Shown here piece by piece: positions 44,577 to 53,967 of a stretch of 64,000 nucleotides of DNA (position 1 is the first letter of the stretch; every line of letters starts with the position of its first letter). This DNA is from Acidobacteriaceae bacterium KBS 89 (GTDB lineage Bacteria > Acidobacteriota > Terriglobia > Terriglobales > Acidobacteriaceae), in contig KB906754.1 of NCBI GenBank assembly GCA_000381605.1, positions 124,001 through 188,000 on the forward strand, given 5' to 3'. A model generated the notes under the pieces. That model did not search any database, had not been told where the DNA came from, and worked only from the letters and a program-made list of their open reading frames with translations. The position numbers and the translations under genes are program-made.

Positions 44577-46090
44577 TCCGCCTCTTTCCGCAACGACCAG
44601 GCCTCAAGCTCTGCTCCACCGCGTCCCGGAACCAGCTCCAGCAGGATCCGCTTAGGATAAACATGCGTCCGCATCTGCAGCACCGCGCTCGCCCGGTCCT
44701 GGTTCAACGCCACCGCCAGCCGCAGCAACACCACCGCACGCGTCACATGAACATGCTCTTCCACAGGAATCCACCGCATCGGGCGGTCCATCGGCTCCGG
44801 CCGGCTCTTCCCCATGTACCGCGCAATTGCGCTGACGATCATGCGCTGCTCCGGCGAAAAACCGAATATCTCCGAGTTCGCAATGATGTACTGCGTATGC
44901 CGGTAATGCCCCTGGTGGTTCATGAATTTCCCGACATCCTGCATCATCGCCGCCGCCTCGAGCCACAGCTTGTACTCCTCCGGCAGCTCATGCACCCTCG
45001 CCAGCGAATCGAACAGCTCCACCACATGCTGCCGAACCGGCTCAACACTCCGCTGCTCGATGTTGTACCGCTTGCATACCTCCAACACGCCCGCCCACCG
45101 CTCATTCTCGATCTTCTGGTGCACCGAAGTCCGCAGATCGACCTCTGCCAGCATCTGCGCCAGCACTCCATCCCTCAGCCCCAGCGACGAGTAACGAAAT
45201 CCCTTCAGCCCCAGCCGCTCCAACAGACTCGCATACACCAGCGACCCGCCAACGATAATCTCCGACCGCCGCGGCCCGATCCCCGGCACCGCCTCCCGCT
45301 GCGCGTTATTCATCTTCGCCAGCCGGTCAGCCAGCTTGCGAACGTCGGGAGTATCCGCCGTCATCGCCCCCACGCGATCAAGTCGTTTCTTCGCCAGTGA
45401 CTTCTTCGCAGCTCGCCCATTGCGTATATGCCCGCTCGCCTCTGCAAGCGCTGCCGCCGTTCCAGATGTCGCGATCACCAGCCCCACGCGCGGCATCCCC
45501 AGCTTCTTCTCCGCCCTCCGCAGCTCGCGCTCGATAAACTGCTTCAGCCGCGCCACATCTTCCTTCGCGGGCGGATCGCTCTGCAGAAACTCCTCCTGAA
45601 GCCGCACCGCCCCCAGTGGCATAGTCACCATCGTCTTGATCCGCCCGCCATCGGACGCCGTCACCTCGCAGCTCCCGCCCCCTAGGTCGATCAGCAGGCA
45701 CCGTCCGCGCGCTCCCACCTCATGCGTCACTACGCCCAGATGAATCAGCCTTCCCTCTTCAAGACCCGAGATCACCTCAACACTCCAACCCGTCGTCGCC
45801 TTTACCCACTCGGTGAACGCCGCTGCGTTCCTTGCGTCCCGCATCGCGCTCGTCGCCACAACCCGGACCTTGTCCACCACATGCAGCTGCACCGCCTTAT
45901 GAAACCGCTTCAGCGCGCGAATCGTCGCAGCCATCGCCTCAGGCGAGATCACCCCGGTCTGAAAGACACTCTCCCCAAGCCGCGTGACCTCGCGGTCTTC
46001 GTGAAGCGTCTTCAGCCGGTGCATCTGCACCGAAGCAATCTTCAACCGGCACGAATTCGATCCAATATCTATCGCGGCAAACGTAGGCAT
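44528..46090 (-). CDS. Ppx/GppA phosphatase with C-terminal HD-like domain
   Basis: A 520-residue exopolyphosphatase/pppGpp phosphatase. The first ATPase lobe begins AAIDIGSNSCRLKI; the second phosphate loop is LLIDLGGGSCEVT, and conserved VATSAMRDARN and GVVTHEV match the family. Residues about 310-500 are a C-terminal HD-type helical domain (MMQDVGKFMNHQGHYRHTQYII), as in full-length E. coli Ppx. Breaks down inorganic polyphosphate or the alarmone. The gene is convergent with, and overlaps, sixA at 44528-44576. Confidence 0.92.
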   Translation of the reverse strand: MPTFAAIDIGSNSCRLKIASVQMHRLKTLHEDREVTRLGESVFQTGVISPEAMAATIRALKRFHKAVQLHVVDKVRVVATSAMRDARNAAAFTEWVKATTGWSVEVISGLEEGRLIHLGVVTHEVGARGRCLLIDLGGGSCEVTASDGGRIKTMVTMPLGAVRLQEEFLQSDPPAKEDVARLKQFIERELRRAEKKLGMPRVGLVIATSGTAAALAEASGHIRNGRAAKKSLAKKRLDRVGAMTADTPDVRKLADRLAKMNNAQREAVPGIGPRRSEIIVGGSLVYASLLERLGLKGFRYSSLGLRDGVLAQMLAEVDLRTSVHQKIENERWAGVLEVCKRYNIEQRSVEPVRQHVVELFDSLARVHELPEEYKLWLEAAAMMQDVGKFMNHQGHYRHTQYIIANSEIFGFSPEQRMIVSAIARYMGKSRPEPMDRPMRWIPVEEHVHVTRAVVLLRLAVALNQDRASAVLQMRTHVYPKRILLELVPGRGGAELEAWSLRKEADYFREVFRRELFVEVA

Positions 46091-46224
46091 CGTCCTTGCA
46101 TCACCTCAAACGGAAAAGTCCCGCCTCCAGCAGATTACATCCACCAACACCCGCCGCCGTGCATCCAATTCTTCATACGTGGGATCCATCTCACCCATTT
46201 ATGCTGAAAGAGCCCCATGAACTC

Positions 46225-48462
46225 ATGATGAACCAAACCCTCCTCGAAACACCCGCCGAACGTCCGGCGACTTTCTACACCGGAACCCCTCGACCCTCCA
46301 CCGCTCTCCTCATCCTCAGCGGTCTCTGGCTGGTCATCTTCTTTGCCGCACTCTTTGCCCCACCTCTGCTCGACGACGCGGACGCCACCCACGCCAGCGC
46401 AGCTCGTCATATGGCCCTCACCAGCGACCTCGTCACCCTGCGCGTCGACGGCGTCCGTTATCTCGAAAAAGCTCCTCTCCCCTACTGGCTCGTCGCCCTT
46501 AGCTTTCGTCTCTTCGGCTTCAACACTTTTGCCGCACACCTCCCACAGGCCATCGCCGTTCTCTTGCTCGCGTTCCTCGGCTACCGCTGGGCCGAGTACG
46601 CCTTCAATGCCCGCGCCGCCTTCTACACCGGCCTCGCCACCCTCACCTCCACCGGCATCTTCCTCTTCACCCGTTACTTCATCCCCGAAGTCCTGCTCTC
46701 CCTCTTCCTCTGCACAGCCCTCTACTGCCTTTTACAAACACTCGAGAAAGATCAAAACTATTTCTCTGTCATAAAAAATAGAGCTGTCATTCTGAGCGAA
46801 GCGAAGAACCCCAGCATTTCGCCCGAAGCAGCTCGGTTCTCTCCTCGCACCCTTTCCCCACCCACCCACGCCTACATCATGTGGACAGCCTTGGCCCTCG
46901 CCGTATTAACCAAAGGCCTGGTAGCCCTGGTCTTCTTTTTCGGCGCTGCCATCGTCTATCTCAGCCTCACCGGCGACTACAAACAGTGGCGCAAACTCAA
47001 ACCGCTAACCGGCACCCTGCTTTTCTTTGTAATCGCCGCTCCCTGGCACATCCTCGCCGGTCTACGTAACACCGGCGGCATGAACGGCCACGGCTTCTTC
47101 TGGTTCTACTTTGTCAACGAGCACTTCCTCCGCTTCCTCGGCCGCCGCTATCCGATGGACTACAACAAGCTCCCCAGCTCCCTCTTCTGGAGCCTTCACC
47201 TCGTCTGGCTCTTCCCCTGGTCTCTCTTCTGTGGCGCTCTCATCCTCCGGGCTTATCGTACCTTCCAGCGCTACTGCGAGGCCCACCCAATCCTCGAAGA
47301 CCAAACCCTCTTCTGGCAGCCCTTTGCCGTCGTCGCCGTCGGTCTCGCTCTCCGCGAAACCGCGCACGTCCCTTACTTCTTCACCGTGCTCCTTGCGCTC
47401 GTCCTCTTCCTCCTCCAAGCACTCCGCAGACGCCAGCGCAGCTCTCCCACGTCCGCGCCTCTCGTCCGAATCGCCAACTTCTCTCAGCGCACCATACTCC
47501 TCCTCAGTCTCTTCGCGTCTCTCGTGCTCGTCTTCTTCTCCCTATCCACCAATCAGGAGTACTACACCTTCCCCGCCTACCTCCCGCTTCTGATCCTCAT
47601 CGCCGCAGCACTCACGCATGCCGAAGGCACCTACACCGAAGACAAATCATACCGCCGCTGGATCGCCTTCGCCCACGCAACCTTCACAATCCTCGGCGCA
47701 GCAATTGCGCTCGTCCTCGCCTACGGCCTCTGGACCTCACGCCACGAACCCTTCGTCCCCGACATCGGCGACCTCCTCGCTCATCGCGGCGTCGGCGATT
47801 ACACCCTCTCCATGTCCGCCCTCTTCGATCTCACCGGCCCCAGCTTCGCCGCACTCCGCGTCCCTGCAATCCTTGCCGCGCTCGCCTTCTCCCTTGGTCC
47901 CGCAATAGCGTGGCTTCTCCGTTCGCAGCGCCGCCATCTTGCCGCGACCACAACCATCGCCATTACTTCAGCAACCTTTCTCATCGCCGCGCACATCGCC
48001 TTCGCCCGCTTCGCGCCAATGCTCTCCTCAAAAGGCTTCGCCGAAACCATCCAGCAGCTCGAAGCCAGCCACGCCATCTCCACCCAGAACAAAATTCTCC
48101 TCTATGGAGACCAGGCGTACGGTTCTTCAATCCCCTTCTACCTGGGCCGCGACGTCTCCCTCGTCGAAGGCCGTTCCACCTCCATGCTCTTCGGCAGCAC
48201 CTTCCCCGACGCTCCACCCATCTTCCTCACCTCGCAGGATCTCCTCGACTCCTGGGGCAAAGGCGAGCGCAAGATCCTCTTCGTCCCCATCGAAAAGCGC
48301 GACGAAGTCGACCATCTGCTCGGCGATCATAAGATTCTACTCAAAGAAAGCTCCGGCAAATCCCTCTACACCGACCGCCCCCTCGACAAGAACAGTTCTC
48401 AGCCCTCCGTGATCAGTTCTCAGTCAATAATGGATCATCGAAAACTGAGATCAGACAACTAA
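46225..48462 (+). CDS. GT39-family (ArnT-like) polyprenyl-phosphate glycosyltransferase with a repeat-derived insertion
   Basis: About 745 residues, a GT-C fold enzyme with roughly a dozen membrane helices that moves sugar from polyprenyl phosphate to an outer acceptor. The first periplasmic loop has DDADATHASAARHMAL and YLEKAPLPYWLVAL, the conserved DxD and KxPLxYW motifs. Residues about 183-215 contain VILSEAKNP, which is an in-frame copy of a dispersed palindromic repeat (46781-46830). The 3' end runs into repeated GTTCTCAGT / ACTGAGAAC sequences. Start is uncertain (46201, 46225 or 46228). The next GT39 gene follows directly. Confidence 0.85.
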   Translation: MMNQTLLETPAERPATFYTGTPRPSTALLILSGLWLVIFFAALFAPPLLDDADATHASAARHMALTSDLVTLRVDGVRYLEKAPLPYWLVALSFRLFGFNTFAAHLPQAIAVLLLAFLGYRWAEYAFNARAAFYTGLATLTSTGIFLFTRYFIPEVLLSLFLCTALYCLLQTLEKDQNYFSVIKNRAVILSEAKNPSISPEAARFSPRTLSPPTHAYIMWTALALAVLTKGLVALVFFFGAAIVYLSLTGDYKQWRKLKPLTGTLLFFVIAAPWHILAGLRNTGGMNGHGFFWFYFVNEHFLRFLGRRYPMDYNKLPSSLFWSLHLVWLFPWSLFCGALILRAYRTFQRYCEAHPILEDQTLFWQPFAVVAVGLALRETAHVPYFFTVLLALVLFLLQALRRRQRSSPTSAPLVRIANFSQRTILLLSLFASLVLVFFSLSTNQEYYTFPAYLPLLILIAAALTHAEGTYTEDKSYRRWIAFAHATFTILGAAIALVLAYGLWTSRHEPFVPDIGDLLAHRGVGDYTLSMSALFDLTGPSFAALRVPAILAALAFSLGPAIAWLLRSQRRHLAATTTIAITSATFLIAAHIAFARFAPMLSSKGFAETIQQLEASHAISTQNKILLYGDQAYGSSIPFYLGRDVSLVEGRSTSMLFGSTFPDAPPIFLTSQDLLDSWGKGERKILFVPIEKRDEVDHLLGDHKILLKESSGKSLYTDRPLDKNSSQPSVISSQSIMDHRKLRSDN
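46781..46840. repeat. Dispersed repeat copy C, inside a GT39 gene
   Basis: GAGCTGTCATTCTGAGCGAAGCGAAGAACCCC lies in frame, so residues read as VILSEAKNP. The word order (GTCATTC then GAGCGAAG) matches the intergenic copies at 35.5, 36.1 and 62.7 kb. It is hydrophilic and sits between helices. Confidence 0.8.
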
Positions 48463-48501
48463 ACGAACTGAGAACTGACAACTGACAACTGACAACCAAC
48501 C
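48437..48501 (+). repeat. ACTGACAACTGACA tandem repeat at the 5' end of the second GT39 gene
   Basis: After a set of CTGAGA / TCAGTTCTC words at the end of the preceding gene, the heptamer ACTGACA recurs three to four times (48465-48496). It supplies the first codons of the next open frame. Confidence 0.7.
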
Positions 48502-50452
48502 CGCGCCCCGTCGATGGAGCCCCCGCTCCATCGCCATCCTCGTCCTCGCTTGGTTCATCCTCCAGATCGGCGGACTCTTCACCCCCGGCCTCCTCGACGA
48601 CGTCGATTCCATCTACATCGAGATCGCCCGCGAGATGATGCAGCGCCACGACTACGTCACCCCCTACATCAACGGCATCCGCTTCTTCGACAAGCCACCC
48701 CTCATGTACTGGATGGCCGCCGGCTCCATGCATCTCTTCGGCATTCACGACTGGGCAGCCCGCATCCCGCTTGCCCTGGGCTTTCTCGCTCTTCTCCTGA
48801 GCGTCTACGCCCTCGGCATCCGTCTCTTCACAACAATCTCTCCCACCGCCAATCCCGACCGCGGCGGCTTCTACGCAGCACTCGCGATGGCCACCAGCAT
48901 CGGCCCCTACCTCTACACTCGCTTCTACATCCCCGACATCCTCCTCGCCCTCTGGATGACTCTTGCCGTTCACCTCTTCCTCATAGCCCTCGACCGTATC
49001 AGTACGCCCCAAGCACAAAACGCACTCCTGCCCTGCCTCGCCTTCGCCGCCATCATGGCCTTGAACGTCCTGACCAAAGGCCTCATAGGCCTCGTCTTCC
49101 CCATCGCCTTCGTCTTTCTCTACCTGGCCATAACAAAACAACTCCACCTCCTGCTCAAGCTCCACCTCCTCGCCAGCACGGCCATCTTCCTTCTCATCGC
49201 AGCTCCCTGGCACATCCTCGCCGCACTCCGCACCCCGGCCATCGCTCTCCCGCAAGGTGTAGGCCTCCCCGCGACCGGTGGCTGGGCCTGGTTCTATCTC
49301 TACAACGAGCACATCGCCCGCTTCCTCTCGAAACGCATCCCCCACGACTACGGCCAAACTCCCATCTGGCTCTTCTGGCTATTCACCGCCCTCTGGATGG
49401 TCCCTTGGGTAGCCTTCATCCCTGCCTCTATTCCAGGAATCCTTCGCGCACTTCGACGCAAGCAGGCCTTTGTTCTCGCGCATAACAGTGACGCTCCAGC
49501 CGAAGTCATCGCGCACAAGGAAAAATCTGCAATCGCGGCAATCAGGCGCAACCGTCAGGAAGCCATCACCCTGATCCTCTGGATCGGCATCGTCCTCGGC
49601 TTCTTCACCCTCTCCGCACGGCAGGAGTACTACGGTCTTCCCGCCCTTCCCGCGCTCGCACTCCTCTCGGCAGGCGCACTCGCCGTCGCAGACAACAGGC
49701 TCGCAGACAGGGCAAAGGTTCAACGCAGTCTCCTCCGCTGGTCGGCATGGCTTCTCGTCCCCCTCACCACACTCGTCGCCATTATCTGCGAATACTTCGC
49801 ATTCACCTCCCACCCTCCCGCCCCAGGCACCGACATCGTCTCTCTTCTCGCAATGGCCGGAGGCACCGAAGCCTACAACCTCTCGCTCAGCCACGTCACA
49901 GACCTCACCGGAGCCGCAATGGGATTCTTCCGCGGTCCTCTCGCGGCCACTGCACTCGGAATGTTGGGAATTGGATTTGGCAGCTATCTTCTCCGGCGCC
50001 GCGGGAGCACCTACGCCGCAAATCTCACCCTCGCCGCGGCAATGACCCTCACCCTTCTCGCCGCGCACGACGGCCTCACCCGCTTCTACCCAATCCTCGG
50101 CTCCAGGGGCCTCGCGCTAGCCATCAACGAAGCCCAGCTAAGAGCGCCACGCACCGATGACCTGATCATCATCGACGGCGAACTGACCGCCGGCTCAACC
50201 TTGATTTTCTACACGGGCCAGCAGGTCCACCTGATCAACGGCCGCGTCAACGGCCTCTGGTTTGGCAGCTTCTGGCCAGACTCCCCACACATCTTCGAGA
50301 CAGAAGATTCCCTCAGCCAGCTCTGGGCCGGTCCTCGCCGCGTCTTCCTCTTCACCTATGACCCCACCACGCGCGCCAAAGTCTTAGCGACGTACGGCAC
50401 CGTCCAGACCCTCGCTAGCGCCGGCGGTAAGACCGTTCTGACCAACCGCTAG
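48482..50452 (+). CDS. Second GT39-family glycosyltransferase, start unusual
   Basis: About 656 residues, a paralog of the preceding GT39 protein. The conserved first periplasmic loop (LLDDVDSIYIEIAREMMQRHDYVTPYINGIRFFDKPPLMYWM) begins 30-odd codons before the first ATG (48635). The frame is open from a stop at 48476-48478 and holds no ATG, GTG or TTG before 48635, so the ATG start would delete the essential DxD region. A CTG at 48482 in the tandem repeat is the only plausible in-frame codon. The membrane helices and C-terminal DGELTAGSTLIFYTGQQVHLINGR match other GT39 proteins. Confidence 0.78.
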   Translation: MTTDNQPAPRRWSPRSIAILVLAWFILQIGGLFTPGLLDDVDSIYIEIAREMMQRHDYVTPYINGIRFFDKPPLMYWMAAGSMHLFGIHDWAARIPLALGFLALLLSVYALGIRLFTTISPTANPDRGGFYAALAMATSIGPYLYTRFYIPDILLALWMTLAVHLFLIALDRISTPQAQNALLPCLAFAAIMALNVLTKGLIGLVFPIAFVFLYLAITKQLHLLLKLHLLASTAIFLLIAAPWHILAALRTPAIALPQGVGLPATGGWAWFYLYNEHIARFLSKRIPHDYGQTPIWLFWLFTALWMVPWVAFIPASIPGILRALRRKQAFVLAHNSDAPAEVIAHKEKSAIAAIRRNRQEAITLILWIGIVLGFFTLSARQEYYGLPALPALALLSAGALAVADNRLADRAKVQRSLLRWSAWLLVPLTTLVAIICEYFAFTSHPPAPGTDIVSLLAMAGGTEAYNLSLSHVTDLTGAAMGFFRGPLAATALGMLGIGFGSYLLRRRGSTYAANLTLAAAMTLTLLAAHDGLTRFYPILGSRGLALAINEAQLRAPRTDDLIIIDGELTAGSTLIFYTGQQVHLINGRVNGLWFGSFWPDSPHIFETEDSLSQLWAGPRRVFLFTYDPTTRAKVLATYGTVQTLASAGGKTVLTNR

Positions 50453-50455
50453 CCG

Positions 50456-51745
50456 CTAACGCCGTTCATGGTCCGAGGCAAACCGATTCGTTGCAAGATT
50501 CGTCCTGCTTCCTGAAGCGCGGCGCATCCGCCCACCATCAATCAGCTCGTAGATCTCACCACGCCACTGAATCCGATTGCTCGCATAACTCATCATCCAT
50601 GTCAACGCGCCAATCAGATCGCGTACCGGAAACAAGATCATCGCCGCCAAGATTCGTTTTTCCCGGACAACATACTTCCCCACCACCAAAGCCTGAACAC
50701 TTCGTCCCAGCACGCTGCAAGCCAGTGCGCACCATCCCAGCACCGGCATCCCCAACATCAGTGCCCCGGCCCATGCAATCACTCCAAATGGCACCCCAAA
50801 CGTAAGGCCCGTGCCGAGATGTCCCTTTGGCCGCGAAAATCGCGTGCTCTTCATCCACCGCACCTGATGCTTCATCGAGTCAATAAAGTCCGCCTGCAGC
50901 ACCATATGGTCGATCGCGTGCCCACTCAGCACGACCTTGTGCCCGTTCTTCGCAATCCAGTTCCCCAGCACAAAATCGTCGGCGCAATACTCCGCCATAC
51001 TTTCGAACCCGCCCATCTCCGCTACCCGTTCCCGTCGCGTCACCATCGTGGGCCCAAGCGCAAACTGAACCGGTTCGACGAGGCTGTCCGCACAGATGCC
51101 CGAACTCATCTCGATCGTCATCCCCACAGCCTCTAGCTGCGACCACAGCCCGCCCTTCATCACCAGTCCTCGGTACAGGCAGGTCGCGCAGCCAACCTGC
51201 TCATCGGAAAACGGCATTACGATCCTGCGCAGATAGTCCGGTGTCACGCGTACATCGCTGTCGCTGATAGCCCAGAGATCGTGGGTCGCCACCTTCGCCA
51301 TCGCCGCCAGCGAGCAGACCTTCGCATTCGCAGCCCATGGCGCTCCGCTCGCCACAAACCTCGTCGTGATCTCTGGATAATAGGCAGCCACCCGTCGTGC
51401 GATCTCCAGGCCCTCGTCCGCCTCGCTGCGCGCGCAGAACAACACTTCGACCCGCGAAACGCCGTTCTCTTCCGTCACCTCGCCAGCGGCCGCAACATGC
51501 TGCAGATAATCCTGCTCAAAAAAAGTCCTGAGGTTCGACTCCAACCCAACCTCGTCCCCGTGCAGCGGCTTAAACAGGCTGATCGCCGGCAGGAACTCCG
51601 GTTGCCTTCCCAGGCAGGCTTCCTCTCGTAAGGCCGCGACTCTGAAACGCCGGGCACCCAGCAAGACCATTCCGAGATAGATACTCGAGGTAAGCAGACC
51701 GAACAATCCCAATAGCAACAGTCCCCAATGCACTGCGGACATCAA
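50456..51745 (-). CDS. HpnI/ceramide-glucosyltransferase-like GT21 enzyme, downstream copy
   Basis: A 429-residue membrane glycosyltransferase. A membrane helix opens it (LLLLGLFGLLTSSIYLGMV), then the GT-A core: SLFKPLHGDEVGLESNLRTFFEQDY, ISDSDVRVTPDYL (DxD), CADDFVLGNW, and HQVRWMKSTRFSRPKGH, matching D1-D2-D3-(Q/R)xxRW of ceramide glucosyltransferase and hopanoid HpnI. Three C-terminal helices complete it. HpnI adds N-acetylglucosamine to bacteriohopanetetrol. No HpnK or HpnJ is adjacent, so another lipid acceptor is possible. It lies 157 bases after its paralog. Confidence 0.88.
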   Translation of the reverse strand: MMSAVHWGLLLLGLFGLLTSSIYLGMVLLGARRFRVAALREEACLGRQPEFLPAISLFKPLHGDEVGLESNLRTFFEQDYLQHVAAAGEVTEENGVSRVEVLFCARSEADEGLEIARRVAAYYPEITTRFVASGAPWAANAKVCSLAAMAKVATHDLWAISDSDVRVTPDYLRRIVMPFSDEQVGCATCLYRGLVMKGGLWSQLEAVGMTIEMSSGICADSLVEPVQFALGPTMVTRRERVAEMGGFESMAEYCADDFVLGNWIAKNGHKVVLSGHAIDHMVLQADFIDSMKHQVRWMKSTRFSRPKGHLGTGLTFGVPFGVIAWAGALMLGMPVLGWCALACSVLGRSVQALVVGKYVVREKRILAAMILFPVRDLIGALTWMMSYASNRIQWRGEIYELIDGGRMRRASGSRTNLATNRFASDHERR

Positions 51746-51901
51746 CTGCCTCCAACTCCCGGCACACTGGCCAGTCTACGTTATCAATCTGTTCTTGTTT
51801 CAAAGGCCCGGCTCTTACCCATGAGTTCCACGATGTCAGTCTCGCGGGCTGATACTTTTGACGCCGAACATCGGCTCTAAGTTCTGAAATAAATTCAATT
51901 C

Positions 51902-53089
51902 CTAATGCGGCTCTTCGACCCTTCCCCCACCCTTGAGCGTATAAATCTTTCCTCGGTAGTAAAATTTGTCCCCGCCATAGCTCCCGATCCAAAGCACACT
52001 GCCAAGCAAATCTCTCATTGGATACAACAACATACCTCGCACCCAGCCCTCGTCTCCCATTACTTGCAATATCGCCGCCGCCTGCACCCATCGGTTCAGA
52101 ACCGTCCCGGCCAGCCATGCCAGGCCTAGCGCTGCATGGCCGCTCAGTAACCCCCAAACCAGTCCCATCAAGCCAAACGGAACCGCAAACGTAAGCCCCG
52201 AACCCAAATGCCCGAGAGGCCGAGAGCGCCGAGTGCTCTGCATCCACCGAAGCTGGTTCCGAAACGACAATCCGAACGGCGTGTCCTGCACCATCAGCCG
52301 GATCACATGCGTCGCCATCCGCACCCCAACCCCTTGCGCCGCCAGCCGATTCCCCAACACAAAATCGTCGGCATAAAACTGCCCCAGATCCTCGAACCCG
52401 CCCGCCGTTCGAAACGACTCCTTTCGCACGGCCATCGACGCGCCAAGTGCAAACTTCGTCCCCTCCAGCATGTCCGCCACCAGTACCCCTGAGGTCATCT
52501 CTACGCTCTTGCCTACCGCATCCAGTTGCGAAGAAAACCCCGCCTTCGTGCCCAGATCCGTCGTCCCCAGATACACGCACGAAGCCAGCCCCATCCGCGG
52601 ATCCTTTAGGTTCTGCACCATCCGCCGAAGATATTCCTTCGTCACCCGCACATCCGCATCACTCGTAATAAAGAGTGGATGCTTGGCCACTGAGTCCATC
52701 TTCGCCAGCGAGTACACCTTCGCGTTGTGGAACTTCGGAGTGGGCTCTCCGCACGTCACATATCGTGCATCCACCAGCGGATACCGCTCTCCCACCCGCC
52801 GCGCCAGTTGCAACCCCTCGTCACCCTCATGCCGCGCACAGAACAGCAGCTCAAACTCTGGGTAGTCCTGCTCGAAAAATGACTCCAGGTTCCGCTCCAG
52901 TCCCGGCTCCGTCCCATGCAGCGGCTTTAAGACACTCAGCGGAGGTAAAAACGCGGGTGTCTCCCGGTCTTCGCGCCGCTTCCGCACACCAAAGCGTACT
53001 GCAGCCGCTATCACCATCAGGCAATAGATCGTCGAGGTTACCGTGCCGCACAGCGCGACCCAAAATAAGATCCGAAGCAACAAACTCAT
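51902..53089 (-). CDS. HpnI/ceramide-glucosyltransferase-like GT21 enzyme, upstream copy
   Basis: A 395-residue paralog of the gene that follows it. Shared motifs: LSVLKPLHGTEPGLERNLESFFEQDYPEFELLFC, ITSDADVRVTKEYLRRM, YADDFVLGNRLAAQG and NQLRWMQSTRRSRPLGHLGSGLTFAVPFGL. The order of domains is the same, with an N-terminal helix and a C-terminal cluster of helices. The pair looks like a tandem duplication that has diverged considerably. It probably glycosylates a membrane lipid such as a hopanoid or ceramide; sequence alone does not choose between them. Confidence 0.88.
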   Translation of the reverse strand: MSLLLRILFWVALCGTVTSTIYCLMVIAAAVRFGVRKRREDRETPAFLPPLSVLKPLHGTEPGLERNLESFFEQDYPEFELLFCARHEGDEGLQLARRVGERYPLVDARYVTCGEPTPKFHNAKVYSLAKMDSVAKHPLFITSDADVRVTKEYLRRMVQNLKDPRMGLASCVYLGTTDLGTKAGFSSQLDAVGKSVEMTSGVLVADMLEGTKFALGASMAVRKESFRTAGGFEDLGQFYADDFVLGNRLAAQGVGVRMATHVIRLMVQDTPFGLSFRNQLRWMQSTRRSRPLGHLGSGLTFAVPFGLMGLVWGLLSGHAALGLAWLAGTVLNRWVQAAAILQVMGDEGWVRGMLLYPMRDLLGSVLWIGSYGGDKFYYRGKIYTLKGGGRVEEPH

Positions 53090-53212
53090 CGCACCCTTGC
53101 ATACCCTCCAGCGCGGGCCGGAGAATCTACGTCGATCCGCAGTCCTTCAGTTTATCGCAGGAGAATCCTCCTTCAACTCGGTGAGATAATTTCCGCACGG
53201 GAGAGCTCTCGC

Positions 53213-53950
53213 TTGCACGCTGTCTTTGCCAATGGAGTACGCCCCGCAACTCAGATCATCGCCATCTTTCTCGCGGTCGCCGGAGCTGCTGGCGCTCACG
53301 CTGCGGCAACTCACCCGGCAACTCGTACAGAGATCAACCCCCGCGACCAGCTCACCTACATCTGGATCCACCCCGGCTCTTATCTCACAGGCTGCGATCC
53401 GCAGGATAAAGAATGCATCGGTTGGGAGAAGCCGCGACACAAAATCCTCATCGAAAAGGGCTTTTGGATCGGCCAGACCGAAGTCACGCAAGCTGCCTAC
53501 CAGCGCCTCATGAACTCGAATCCCAGTCGTTATAAAAGTCCGCAAAGGCCGGCCGAACAAATCGATTGGTATTCAGCCACAAATTACTGCAAACGTGTCG
53601 GCATGCGCCTACCCACGGAATCTGAATGGGAATTCGCCGCCCTGGGCGGAATTCAATCACCGCGATATGGGGCCATAGACAAAATTGCTTGGTACGACGG
53701 AAACAGCGGCGACACGACTCACGACGTGGCCCAGAAACGGCCTAATCCGTATGGTCTTTTCGACATGCTGGGCAACGTGTGGGAGTGGGTCGAAGACGTC
53801 TGCACCTGTGACCCAAAACGCCGGATCATGAAAGGTGGCTCTTTCTACAACATCTCCAGAGACCTTCGCGTTCCCAACCGTGAGACGCCCCTCGATGGCC
53901 TACAACACCGCAACATCGGCTTCCGATGCGTCGGAGACACGCTCCCGTAG
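53213..53950 (+). CDS. Exported formylglycine-generating-enzyme-fold (SUMF1) protein
   Basis: A 245-residue protein. The start is a TTG at 53213 with GGGAGAG seven bases upstream, and no ATG lies before the conserved domain. A signal peptide runs to AAGAHAAAT. The FGE fold (about 45-243) shows FWIGQTEVTQAAYQRLMNSNPS, RLPTESEWEFAA, GLFDMLGNVWEWVEDV, KGGSFYN and IGFRCVGD. Classical FGE catalytic cysteines are not clearly placed, so it is probably a SUMF1-type structural or enzyme relative of unknown substrate rather than a sulfatase activator. Confidence 0.88.
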   Translation: MHAVFANGVRPATQIIAIFLAVAGAAGAHAAATHPATRTEINPRDQLTYIWIHPGSYLTGCDPQDKECIGWEKPRHKILIEKGFWIGQTEVTQAAYQRLMNSNPSRYKSPQRPAEQIDWYSATNYCKRVGMRLPTESEWEFAALGGIQSPRYGAIDKIAWYDGNSGDTTHDVAQKRPNPYGLFDMLGNVWEWVEDVCTCDPKRRIMKGGSFYNISRDLRVPNRETPLDGLQHRNIGFRCVGDTLP

Positions 53951-53967
53951 CCCAAAGTCCTCTTGTT

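Noticed and set aside
46096..46224. N-terminal extension of the first GT39 gene from an ATG at 46096
   Set aside because: The 43 added residues are His/Pro-rich and unlike the family; membrane topology begins after 46225.
48437..48501. CRISPR-like array at the ACTGACA repeats
   Set aside because: The units are seven bases and adjacent, with no spacers.
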